Source: Allodiplogaster sudhausi | Taxonomy: Eukaryota > Nematoda > Chromadorea > Rhabditida > Diplogasteridae | Assembly (NCBI GenBank): GCA_945643635.1 | Contig: CALZFC010000030.1 | Span: 2,225,001-2,289,000, forward strand | DNA length: 64,000 bases | Direction of reading: 5' to 3' | Shown: positions 25,994 through 39,300 of the stretch, piece after piece | Layout of the letters: each line of letters starts with the position of its first letter | Position numbering within the stretch: position 1 is the first letter of the stretch | Translations under genes and position numbers: made by a program | The notes under the pieces: model-generated | Database searches by the model: none | Told to the model about the DNA's origin: nothing | What the model saw: only the letters and a program-made list of their open reading frames with translations

Positions 25994-27336
25994 CTCTGCG
26001 GCCTTCCCTTGGGGGTCCTTGATTCTCCTTCCGCAAACACGACTCCACACTCCTTCGCCACGAGTTAACTCGCCTCAAGATCACGAATTGAGACAGTTTG
26101 AAAGAGTGAGACAACTTTCTCATACGACTGAAAGGAACATGACCAACCGCTCGCTATTGGCTTTTCTGATTTACTTGCGTCTCGTAGAAAGAGCACTGGA
26201 TGATTAATAGTTTATAAAAGTGACATTTAACAATGTAAAAAATGTATAGCAATAGGAAAGGAGTTCCCTGTCTGCACTTTTACACACGAAAAGAAGGACA
26301 GAAAATTAAGCAGCACTCTCTGCAGGTGCAGAGAAGCGGCGCTTATTATGAAAAGACACCAGCGATTAACGATTTACATCTACACGATATTATATTTACT
26401 TATAGTAAACTCATGCTATTCAGAGTACGCGATAGACTGTTTAATATAAATATGCTAAATTTAATGCAAACTCATAAGTGTTAAGCAAATTTCCATCGCA
26501 AACCTTTTGCTCAAAAAGATTTAACATACACTATGGTGTTTAAAAAGCAATCTTGTTTAGTAAAGTTCGGTAGTCAAAAGCTATCGTATGCTAATATTCT
26601 GTTTAAGATTAATGAATATTTGAAAGAGATCAATTAATTCCAGCTGATTGTGAGAAGTTGTAATCTCAATGTCGGCGCTGCCCTGATCTTGCTTCCATCA
26701 TTACAATGCTTTTTCGTCCTTCACGGCCCAAGCCCTTCTTATCTCGCAAAATTACCCAAGCACTGTCAATTCGAGATGCCTGCGTTAATGAAGATTCCAC
26801 TCAATTTGTTTTTTTTTTCTTTCAACTTAAATAGCCGGATTCTTGATCACTTTTATCACAAATCACGCAGCAATAGATCATTAAAACCATGTCATAACAA
26901 TTCCATTTTTTTTAACGAAAGATCTCGAAAAACGTTATGAACAACACATATCTTAACAGACACCCTAGAGAAAACAAGAACAGGATAATAGTAATTTAAA
27001 ATCAGAAGAGAAAAAAACGAAGACTTCGAAAGATGATTCCTGAGATATCTCAAATAAATATGAATCGACACAATATTGAAAGTTCGTGGTACGGGTTTAG
27101 TATTTGTTTTTAGGTGTATGAATGATAAAACGGAGAAATTAACGAACTACTAGTGAAAAAAATGCATGTTCACTGTTTGGAAAGACATGATATGATAAAA
27201 TAAATAAAGAATGTTGAGTGCTTGGAAAGACATGGCTTCGGGCCCGGAAAGCAAGGCGGGGAGAGTAAAAAGAGAGCATTCTGGATGGCGTTTACCTCAG
27301 GGAAATCGCAAAACATCGGGGTTTCTGCCTTGAAAT
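25994..27336. other. Intergenic, nothing recognised
   Basis: AT-rich sequence between the orphan exon and the 3' end of the HP1-like gene. Open segments such as 26650-26940 plus show no family motif. Confidence 0.5.
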
Positions 27337-30300
27337 TTACCCGGTTGCAGCGACAGGAGGAGCCCTGAACTGCTCGTAGTACTGTAAAAGAAAGAAACTT
27401 TATTTATAAAAAAAAAATTTAAAAACATTTAAATAAAAAAGTAATGTTATATGAATTGTAATACTTATTTCTTTTATAAAATTAATAATTAGTTTAATAT
27501 GCAAAATAAAAACAAGATCTGACATCTGGAAACTGCGCGACAAATTTTGAGAGTGGAACACGAAACGGTTTTGTCGCACCCTTTGCGTCCGCACCCTGAA
27601 AGAAGCACCGAAAGTTACAGTAGGAAAATGCGTTAAAGTTACAGTAGGAATATGATTTAAAGTTACAGTAGGAAAATGATTTGAAGTTACAGTAGGAAAA
27701 TGAGTAAAAGCTACAGTATGAAAAATTAGTTAAAGCTACAGTATGAAAATTAGTTAAAGATAACACCAAAATGCAAAAAAAAAAGTAAATTTTCCAACAC
27801 GCCTCACAAATGACGCCAGGTATCTGGTTGAAGATGTCGCATCCAACTACAGCAGTAATCTTGAACTTCGAGAAGAAATCTTCATAGTAACGTGGCGGCG
27901 GATTCTGCTCCTTGGCCAGGTCGAACATCTTGTCCGGCTTATTCAGAAGCTAAAAATTTTCATTGATTAGAAAAAAATGTTCCCCCCCGTAGTCAAGTTG
28001 TCTAACGACAATGGTACATCGAGATAGTACAGCTCTCTCGCGTACACAAGCAAAACAGACGAAATAACTTTACCATCGGCTTGGCCATAGAAAAAGACAG
28101 TCGCGAAATAGTACACGAAGAAGAAAGAAAGACGTCCGGTTCGGCTGTCTCGGAATCTCGCATGCGCGGCTCGATACACACCCTGCTTCCGGCCGGTTTA
28201 ATTACCCAAGTTTGAGGTAGCCTCCAACGAACGAAGTAGCGATCTCGTCCGATCTGGCGAGTTAGGCAACGTCGAGCGGTGACACTTAGGGGTTCGAATC
28301 CACTTGTGGGCAATGTTTTGCTAACATGTTTTGCTCGTTTTATTTTACATAAAAACCTACAGTACCATGTTCAATTGGGTCATCTGAGGTCAGCTGGGTC
28401 AACATGCTCCAAATGTCGCCAAATTCACCCAGCAACTTTCTTTTCGTGTAATTTTTGTAACCCACAGTATCCCGGTCAAAAAGGTCACTTTGGGTCCGTT
28501 GGGTCAACGTGCTCCAAACGCTTCCAAACTTGGCCAGCATGTTTCTTTTCGTGTACATTTACATAATAGCTACAGTATCCCGGTCAAAAAGGTCCTTTGG
28601 GTCCGTTGGGTCAACGTGCTCCAAACGCTTCCAAACTTGGCCAGCATGTTTCTTTTCGTGTACATTTACATAATAGCTACAGTATCCCGGACAAAAAGGT
28701 CAACTTAGTCACGTATCAACTTAGTTCAAAACTTAGTTCCATCTTGTCAAAATAATCGAAATTATCCAGAAAAATAGCTAAAAATCGTAGAAAAATAGGT
28801 TTTTTTTTAGTCAACTTAGTTAGGTAAGTTAACTTAGTCAAATAAGTCAACTTAGTTACCTAGTTCCTCCAAATAGCAATAACTGCAAACGTCCCTGCGA
28901 TCTTTTAAGCATGGGCGAGATAGAGGAGACCGCCAAGATAGCAACGAAACCGACGAAATAACGTCATAACCGAGACAAAACCGACGAAATAGCATGTAGC
29001 AGAGAAAGAAAGATTTGAAGAAATAGCATGTACAGAGAATGAAAAATGTCGCCGAGCCTGTGCCACTCGCGAGAACGTAAACAGTCGCCGAGCCATTCCC
29101 CCCCCCCCCCCGTTCACCCTGAAACCCCCCCCCCTCTGACTGAAGTCGCCTACAGTACGAAAAAAGTAGCTGCAGGAGTTTTGGCCTTTAAAAAATTATT
29201 TTCGCTTACAGTACGAATAAAGTCGCGGTAGGACTATTAGCCGTTCAAAAATTATTTCCGCCTACAGTACGAATAAAGTCGCTATAGGACTTTTAGCCTT
29301 TCAAAAATTATTTTCGCCTACAGTACGAATAAAGTCGCGGCAGGAGCCTCAGCCTTTCAAATAATATTTTCCCAAATTCACTAAAATTTCAATTTTTTCC
29401 AAACACCTCCAAACTTCACCAACACCTTCCTTTTATTATACATTTACATAATAGCTACAGTATCCAGGTCAAAAGGGTCATTTTGGGTCGGTTGGGTAAA
29501 CATGCTCCAAACGCCTCCAAACTTCACCAACACCTTCCTTTTAGTATACATTTACATAATAGATACAGTATCCCGGTCAAAAGGGTCATTTTGGGTCGGT
29601 TGGGTCAACATGCTCCAAACGCCTCCAAACTTCACCAACACCTTCCTTTTTGTATATATTTACATAATAGCTACAGTATCCCGGTCAAAAGGGTCATTTT
29701 GGGTCGATTGGGTCCAAGTGCTCTAAAAGCCTCCAAACATCTACAGCATGTATCTGTTAGTGTACATTTACATTATAGCTACAGTATCCCGTTAAAAAAC
29801 CATTAAAATTCTAAAACTCTTTTGTTGTCTTCTAAACCTTAAACTCTTCAACTCCGCCTTACTTAGTTGAAGCTCTTTAACGTAGCCGCTCCTCTTAAAC
29901 CCGCTAGCCCTAACTGAGACCCGGAAGCTCGCTAAAACTCTAAAAACTCCAAAACTCTTTATTAACTCTTAAACTCCGCCTTACTTAGTTGAAGCTCTTT
30001 AACGTAGCCGCTCCTCTTAAACCCGCTAGCCCTAACTGAGACCCGGAAGCTCGCTAAAACTCTAAAAACTCCAAAACTCTTCTTAAACTCTTAAACTCCG
30101 CCTTACTTAGTTGAAGCTCTTTAACGTAGCCGCTCCTCTTAAACCCGCTAGCCCTAACTGAGACCCGGAAGCTCGCTAAAACTCTAAAAACTCCAAAACT
30201 CTTTATTAACTCTTAAACTCCGCCTTACTTAGTTGAAGCTCTTTAACGTAGCCGCTCCTCTTAAAACCGCTAGCCCTAACTGACCAGGGAATGGTCAGAA

Positions 30301-33300
30301 ACCCTGGAAACCAAAATTAATAGTTTTTGGTCCATCGTTAAAAGAGGTCATAAATAGATGCGGAATCGAAAATAAACAGCTGAATCGATATACAAAAAAA
30401 GTTATAACCCTTTAAAGTTTCATAAAAGTTTTGCTGCTTGTAAAATAGCGTTGTTAGAAATTATTTTAAGTTTTTTAATAACGAGTTGTGGCCTAGTGGA
30501 TAGTGAGCCGTCATGAAAATTTTTGGGCGCGAGTTCGATACCCCTTCGGTACAACTTTTTTCCCTTTTTGTATTAGTGCATTTTCGAATGTTTAAAGAAC
30601 ATCATTTGCTTTTCTTGCGTTATCAGAATGATAATGCACTTTGCCAATGCAAACATTCTTTAAATTTAAATTATCCTAATTTGTATGTATGTATGTATAT
30701 ATTCTTTGTTGTATTTTTTTCAATTCAGAGTTTAAAAATGTTTTGAACAAAAAAAGTCGAAAATCTTCAACATCTATCAACATGTGTGAACTTCTGTTAT
30801 GCAAAAGTGGATACATGCAGAGAGGGCTGTTGTACTTCGCGCTCACGATGGATGCCAGCAGTGTACAGTCTTCACACGGAGATGAAGGAGGAGGGGGAAG
30901 CAGATCTACAAATGGTGTTCATCCTGGATTTCCCTCTGAAAAAAGTCTATCGTTGGTCGTAGACTCACAAGAGTCACAAGAAAATCACCATTGACGGTCC
31001 CGGATTGGTGCAAAAGGCGGACGATTTCGTCAAGGAATTCAATGAGGCAATGAAGTCGTACTTTCTCTCATGTGTGTAACGGAGATCAGAGTGGATTCGT
31101 AAATCCGCGAACACTGGAATTCACTGGCGAGAAGAAGATCTAGCGACTTGTGCAGTCTGCGTCTTCCAGGAGCCATTCCTGCACCCCTAGACTCCTCGAC
31201 TCTCTAGAAGAATCACGCACGCTAAAGTGAAACCCATTCCGCCAGTCCACAAGGTACCTCCAGATAAATAACATCACATATGTTGATAAATGTAGAACAT
31301 TTTTTTTTACTTTTCTTTTACAAAGTTTGAATTTAAAAAAACAGAATATATACATACATGAATACATACAAATATGCATACATTCGGATAATTTAAATTT
31401 AAAGAATGGTTGCATTGGCAAAGTGCATTATCTTTCTGATAACGCTAGAAAAGCAAATGATGTTCTTTAAACATTCGAAAATGCACTAATACAAAAAGGG
31501 AAAAAAAGTTGTACCGAAGGGGTATCGAACTCGCGCCCAAAAATTTTCATGACGGCTCACTATCCACTAGGCCACAACTCGTTATTAAAAATCTTAAAAT
31601 AGTTTCTAACATCGCTATTTTACAAGCAGCAAAACTTTTATGAAACTTTAAAGGGTTATAACTTTTTTTGTATATCGATTCAGCTGTTTATTTTTCGATT
31701 CCGCATCTTTTTATGACCTCTTTTAACGATGAACCAAAAACTATTAATTTTGGTTTCCAGGGTTTCTGACCATTCCCTGGTGAGACCCGGAAGCTCGCTA
31801 AAACTCTAAAAACTCCAAAACTCTTCTTAAGCTCTTTTAAGCTGTTTTCAAGTAGTTTCACCTTCGTTACCTCCGCTTCTACGTCAACTTAGTTAACTAG
31901 TTCCTCCAAATAGCAATAACTGCAAACGTCCCTGCGATCTTTTAAGCATGGGCGAAATAGAGGAGACCGCCAAGATAGCAACGAAACCGACGAAATAACG
32001 TCATAACCGAGACAAAACCGACGAAATAGCATGTAGCAGAGAAAGAAAGATTTGAAGAAATAGCATGTACAGAGAATGAAAAATGTCGCCGAGCCTGTGC
32101 CACTGGCGAGAACGTAAACAGTCGCCGAGCCATTCCCCCAACCCCCCCCCCCCCCCGTTCACCCTGAAACCCCCCCTCTGACTGAAGTCGCCTACAGTAC
32201 GAAAAAAGTCGCTGCAGGAGTTCTGGCCTTTAAAAATTATTTTCGCTTACAGTACGAATAAAGTCGCGGTAGGACTATTAGCCTTTCAAAAATTATTTTC
32301 GCCTACAGTACGAATAAAGTCGCTATAGGACTTTTAGCCTTTCAAAAATTATTTTCGCCTACAGTACGAATAAAGTCGCGGCAGGAGCCTCAGCCTTTCA
32401 AATAATATTTTCCCAAATTCACTAAAATTTCAATTTTTTCCAAACACCTCCAAACTTCACCAACACCTTCCTTTTATTATACATGTACATAATAGCTACA
32501 GTATCCCGGTCAAAAGGGTCATTTTGGGTCGGTTGGGTCAATATGCTCCAAACGCCTCCAAACTTCACCAACACCTTCCTTTTAGTATACATTTACATAA
32601 TAGTTACAGTATCCCGGTCCAAAGGGTCATTTTGGGTCGGTTGGGTCAACCTGCTCCAAAAGCCTCCAACTTCACCAACACCTTCCTTTTAGTATACATT
32701 TACATAATAGTTACAGTATCCTGGTCAAAAGGGTCATTTTGGATCGATTGGGTCAACATGTTCCAAACGCCTCCAAACTTCATCAACACCTTCCTTTTAG
32801 TACACATTTACATAATAGCTACAGTATCCCGGTCAAAAGGGTCATTTTGGGTCGATTGGGTCAAAGTGCTCTAAAAGCCTCCAAACATCAACAGCATGTA
32901 TCTTTTAGTGTACATTTACATTATAGCTACAGTATCCCGTTAAAAAACCATTAAAACTCTAAAACTCTTTTGTTGTCTTCTAAACCTTAAACTCTTCAAC
33001 TCCGCCTTACTTAGTTGAAGCTCTTTAACGTAGCCGCTTCTCTTAAACCCGCTAGCCCTAACTGAGACCCGGAAGCTCGCTAAAACTCTAAAAACTCCAA
33101 AACTCTTTATTAACTCTTAAACTCCGCCTTACTTAGTTGAAGCTCTTTAACGTAGCCGCTCTTCTTAAACCCGCTAGCCCTAACTGAGACCCGGAAGCTC
33201 GCTAAAACTCTAAAAACTCCAAAACTCTTCTTAAACTCTTAAACTCCGCCTTACTTAGTTGAAGCTCTTTAACGTAGCCGCTCCTCTTAAACCCGCTAGC

Positions 33301-36300
33301 CCTAACTCAGACCCGGAAGCTGGCTAAAACTCTAAAAACTCCAAAACTCTTCTTAAACTCTTAAACTCCGCCTTACTTAGTTGAAGCTCTTTAACGTAGC
33401 CGCTCCTCTTAAACCCGCTAGCCCTAACTGAGACCCGGAAGCTCGCTAAAACTCTAAAAACTCCAAAACTCTTTATTAACTCTTAAACTCCGCCTTACTT
33501 AGTTGAAGCTCTTTAACGTAGCCGCTCCTCTTAAAACCGCTAGCCCTAACTGAGACCCGGAAGCTCGCTAAAACTCTAAAACCTCCAAAACTCTTCTTAA
33601 GCTCTTTTAAGCTGTTTTCAAGTAGTTTCACCTTCGTTACCTCCGCTTCTACGTCAACTTAGTTAACTAGTTCCTCCAAATAGCAATAACTGCAAACGTC
33701 CCTGCGATCTTTTAAGCATGGGCGAGATAGAGGAGACCGCCAAGATAGCAACGAAACCGAAGAAATAACGTCATAACCTAGACAAAACCGACGAAATAGC
33801 ATGTAGCAGAGAAAGAAAGATTTGAAGAAATGGCATGTACAGAGAATGAAAAATGTCGCCGAGCCTGTGCCACTCGCGAGAACGTAAACAGTCGCCGAGC
33901 CATTCCCCCAACCCCCCCCCCCCCCGTTCACCCTGAAACCCCCCCTCTGACTGAAGTCGCCTACAGTACGAAAAAAGTCGCTGCAGGAGTTTTGGCCTTT
34001 AAAAAATTATTTTCGCTTACAGTACGAATAAAGTCGCGGTAGGACTATTAGCCTTTCAAAAATTATTTTCGCCTACAGTACGAATAAAGTCGCTATAGGA
34101 CTTTTAGCCTTTCAAAAATTATTTTCGCCTACAGTACGAATAAAGTCGCGGCAGGAGCCTCAGCCTTTCAAATAATATTTTCCCAAATTCACTAAAATTT
34201 CAATTTTTTCCAAACACCTCCAAACTTCACCAACACCTTCCTTTTATTATACATGTACATAATAGCTACAGTATCCCGGTCAAAAGGGTCATTTTGGGTC
34301 GGTTGGGTCAATATGCTCCAAACGCCTCCAAACTTCACCAACACCTTCCTTTTAGTATACATTTACATAATAGTTACAGTATCCCGGTCCAAAGGGTCAT
34401 TTTGGGTCGGTTGGGTCAACCTGCTCCAAAAGCCTCCAAACTTCACCAACACCTTCCTTTTAGTATACATTTACATAATAGTTACAGTATCCTGGTCAAA
34501 AGGGTCATTTTGGGTCGATTGGGTCAAAGTGCTCTAAAAGCCTCCAAACATCAACAGCATGTATCTTTTAGTGTACATTTACATTATAGCTACAGTATCC
34601 CGTTAAAAAACCATTAAAACTCTAAACTCTTTTGTTGTCTTCTAAACCTTAAACTCTTCAACTCCGCCTTACTTAGTTGAAGCTCTTTAACGTAGCCGCT
34701 TCTCTTAAACCCGCTAGCCCTAACTGAGACCCGGAAGCTCGCTAAAACTCTAAAAACTCCAAAACTCTTTATTAACTCTTAAACTCCGCCTTACTTAGTT
34801 GAAGCTCTTTAACGTAGCCGCTCTTCTTAAACCCGCTAGCCCTAACTGAGACCCGGAAGCTCGCTAAAACTCTAAAAACTCCAAAACTCTTCTTAAACTC
34901 TTAAACTCCGCCTTACTTAGTTGAAGCTCTTTAACGTAGCCGCTCCTCTTAAACCCGCTAGCCCTAACTCAGACCCGGAAGCTGGCTAAAACTCTAAAAA
35001 CTCCAAAACTCTTCTTAAACTCTTAAACTCCGCCTTACTTAGTTGAAGCTCTTTAACGTAGCCGCTCCTCTTAAACCCGCTAGCCCTAACTGAGACCCGG
35101 AAGCTCGCTAAAACTCTAAAAACTCCAAAACTCTTTATTAACTCTTAAACTCCGCCTTACTTAGTTGAAGCTCTTTAACGTAGCCGCTCCTCTTAAAACC
35201 GCTAGCCCTAACTGAGACCCGGAAGCTCGCTAAAACTCTAAAACCTCCAAAACTCTTCTTAAGCTCTTTTAAGCTGTTTTCAAGTAGTTTCACCTTCGTT
35301 ACCTCCGCTTCTACGTCAACTTAGTTAACAAGTTCCTCCAAATAGCAATAACTGCAAACGTCCCTGCGATCTTTTAAGCATGGACGAGATAGAGGAGACC
35401 GCCAAGATAGCAACGAAACCGACGAAATAACGTCATAACCGAGACAAAACCGACGAAATAGCATGTAGCAGAGAAAGAAAGATTTGAAGAAATGGCATGT
35501 ACAGAGAATGAAAAATGTCGCCGAGCCTGTGCCACTCGCGAGAACGTAAACAGTCGCCGAGCCATTCCCCCAACCCCCCCCCCCCCCCGTTCACCCTGAA
35601 ACCCCCCCCCCTCTGACTGAAGTCGCCTACAGTACGAAAAAAGTCGCTGCAGGAGTTTTGGCCTTTAAAAAATTATTTTCGCCTACAGTACGAATAAAGT
35701 CGCGGCAGGACTATTAGCCTTTCAAAAATTATTTTCGCCTATAGTATGAATAAAGTCGCTATAGGACTTTTAGCCTTTCAAAAATTATTTTCGCCTACAG
35801 TACGAATAAAGTCGCGGCAGGAGCCTCAGCCTTTCAAATAATATTTTCCCAAATTCACTAAAATTTCAATTTTTTCCAAACACCTCCAAACTTCACCAAC
35901 ACCTTCCTTTTATTATACATTTACATAATAGCTACAGTATCCCGGTCAAAAGGGTCATTTGGGTCGGTTGGGTCAACATGCTCCAAACGCCTCCAAACTT
36001 CACCAACACCTTCCTTTTAGTATACATTTACATAATAGCTACAGTATCCCGGTCAAAAGGGTCATTTTGGGTCGGTTGGGTCAACATGCTCCAAACGCCT
36101 CCAAACTTCACCAACACCTTCCTTTTAGTATACATTTACATAATAGCTACAGTATCCCGGTCAAAAGGGTCATTTTGGGTCGGTTGGGTCAACATGCTCC
36201 AAACGCCTCCAAACTTCACCAACACCTTCCTTTTAGTATACATTTACATAATAGCTACAGTATCCCGGTCAAAAGGGTCATTTTGGGACGATTGGGTCAA

Positions 36301-39300
36301 CATGCTCCAAACGCCTCCAAACTTCACCAACACGTTCCTTTTAGTATACATTTACATAATAGTTACAGTATCCCGGTCCAAAGGGTCATTTTGGGTCGGT
36401 TGGGTCAACCTGCTCCAAAAGCCTCCAAACTTCACCAACACCTTCCTTTTAGTATACATTTACATAATAGTTACAGTATCCTGGTCAAAAGGGTCATTTT
36501 GGATCGATTGGGTCAACATGTTCCAAACGCCTCCAAACTTCATCAACACCTTCCTTTTAGTACACATTTACATAATAGCTACAGTATCCCGGTCAAAAGG
36601 GTCATTTTGGGTCGATTGGGTCCAAGTGCTCTAAAAGCCTCCAAACATCTACAGCATGTATCTGTTAGTGTACATTTACATTATAGCTACAGTATCCCGT
36701 TAAAAAACCATTAAAATTCTAAAACTCTTTTGTTGTCTTCTAAACCTTAAACTCTTCAACTCCGCCTTACTTAGTTGAAGCTCTTTAACGTAGCCGCTCC
36801 TCTTAAACCCGCTAGCCCTAACTCAGACCCGGAAGCTGGCTAAAACTCTAAAAACTCCAAAACTCTTCTTAAACTCTTAAACTCCGCCTTACTTAGTTGA
36901 AGCTCTTTAACGTAGCCGCTCCTCTTAAACCCGCTAGCCCTAACTGAGACCCGGAAGCTCGCTAAAACTCTAAAAACTCCAAAACTCTTTATTAACTCTT
37001 AAACTCCGCCTTACTTAGTTGAAGCTCTTTAACGTAGCCGCTCCTCTTAAAACCGCTAGCCCTAACTGAGACCCGGAAGCTCGCTAAAACTCTAAAACCT
37101 CCAAAACTCTTCTTAAGCTCTTTTAAGCTGTTTTCAAGTAGTTTCACCTTCGTTACCTCCGCTTCTACGTCAACTTAGTTAACTAGTTCCTCCAAATAGC
37201 AATAACTGCAAACGTCCCTGCGATCTTTTAAGCATGGGCGAGATAGAGGAGACCGCCAAGATAGCAACGAAACCGACGAAATAACGTCATAACCGAGACA
37301 AAACCGACGAAATAGCATGTAGCAGAGAAAGAAAGATTTGAAGAAATGGCATGTACAGAGAATGGAAAATGTCGCCGAGCCTGTGCCACTCGCGAGAACG
37401 TAAACAGTCGCCGAGCCATTCCCCCAACCCCCCCCCCCCCCGTTCACCCTGAAACCCCCCCCCCTCTGACTGAAGTCGCCTACAGTACGAAAAAAGTCGC
37501 TGCAGGAGTTTTGGCCTTTAAAAAATTATTTTCGCTTACAGTACGAATAAAGTCGCGGTAGGACTATTAGCCTTTCAAAAATTATTTTCGCCTATAGTTT
37601 GAATAAAGTCGCTATAGGACTTTTAGCCTTTCAAAAATTATTTTCGCCTACAGTACGAATAAAGTCGCGGCAGGAGCCTCAGCCTTTCAAATAATATTTT
37701 CCCAAATTCACTAAAATTTCAATTTTTTCCAAACACCTCCAAACTTCACCAACACCTTCCTTTTAGTATACATTTACATAATAGCTACAGTATCCCGGTC
37801 AAAAGGGTCATTTTGGGACGATTGGGTCAACATGCTCCAAACGCCTCCAAACTTCACCAACACGTTCCTTTTAGTATACATTTACATAATAGTTACAGTA
37901 TCCCGGTCCAAAGGGTCATTTTGGGTCGGTTGGGTCAACCTGCTCCAAAAGCCTCCAAACTTCACCAACACCTTCCTTTTAGTATACATTTACATAATAG
38001 TTACAGTATCCTGGTCAAAAGGGTCATTTTGGATCGATTGGGTCAACATGTTCCAAACGCCTCCAAACTTCATCAACACCTTCCTTTTAGTACACATTTA
38101 CATAATAGCTACAGTATCCCGGTCAAAAGAGTCATTTTGGGTCGATTGGGTCCAAGTGCTCTAAAAGCCTCCAAACATCTACAGCATGTATCTGTTAGTG
38201 TACATTTACATTATAGCTACAGTATCCCGTTAAAAAACCATTAAAATTCTAAAACTCTTTTGTTGTCTTCTAAACCTTAAACTCTTCAACTCCGCCTTAC
38301 TTAGTTGAAGCTCTTTAACGTAGCCGCTCCTCTTAAACCCGCTAGCCCTAACTGAGACCCGGAAGCTCGCTAAAACTCTAAAAACTCCAAAACTCTTTAT
38401 TAACTCTTAAACTCCGCCTTACTTAGTTGAAGCTCTTTAACGTAGCCGCTCCTCTTAAACCCGCTAGCCCTAACTGAGACCCGGAAGCTCGCTAAAACTC
38501 TAAAAACTCCAAAACTCTTCTTAAACTCTTAAACTCCGCCTTACTTAGTTGAAGCTCTTTAACGTAGCCGCTCCTCTTAAACCCGCTAGCCCTAACTCAG
38601 ACCCGGAAGCTGGCTAAAACTCTAAAAACTCCAAAACTCTTCTTAAACTCTTAAACTCCGCCTTACTGAGTTGAAGCTCTTTAACGTAGCCGCTCCTCTT
38701 AAACCCGCTAGCCCTAACTGAGACCCGGAAGCTCGCTAAAACTCTAAAAACTCCAAAACTCTTTATTAACTCTTAAACTCCGCCTTACTTAGTTGAAGCT
38801 CTTTAACGTAGCCGCTCCTCTTAAAACCGCTAGCCCTAACTGAGACCCGGAAGCTCGCTAAAACTCTAAAAACTCCAAAACTCTTCTTAAGCTCTTTTAA
38901 GCTGTTTTCAAGTAGTTTCACCTTCGTTACCTCCGCTTCTACGTCAACTTAGTTAACTAGTTCCTCCAAATAGCAATAACTGCAAACGTCCCTGCGATCT
39001 TTTAAGCATGGGCGAAATAGAGGAGACCGCCAAGATAGCAACGAAACCGACGAAATAACGTCATAACCGAGACAAAACCGACGAAATAGCATGTAGCAGA
39101 GAAAGAAAGATTTGAAGAAATGGCATGTACAGAGAATGAAAAATGTCGCCGAGCCTGTGCCACTCGCGAGAACGTAAACAGTCGCCGAGCCATTCCCCCA
39201 ACCCCCCCCCCCCCCGTTCACCCTGAAACCCCCCCCCCTCTGACTGAAGTCGCCTACAGTACGAAAAAAGTCGCTGCAGGAGTTTTGGCCTTTAAAAAAT

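Noticed and set aside
28220..28320. tRNA gene suggested by GGGTTCGAATCC
   Set aside because: No acceptor stem or anticodon arm can be drawn. The A-box-like and B-box-like strings are only about 10 nt apart.
30470..30560. tRNA gene in the transposon arm
   Set aside because: A 7-bp acceptor-like pairing and A/B-like boxes exist, but the T-stem does not pair, and the sequence is duplicated in inverted form as part of the TIR.
35959..36714. 251-codon open frame in the satellite
   Set aside because: Seven to eight copies of a 108-bp non-coding satellite unit. Length divisible by three keeps it open, and a second frame is open too.
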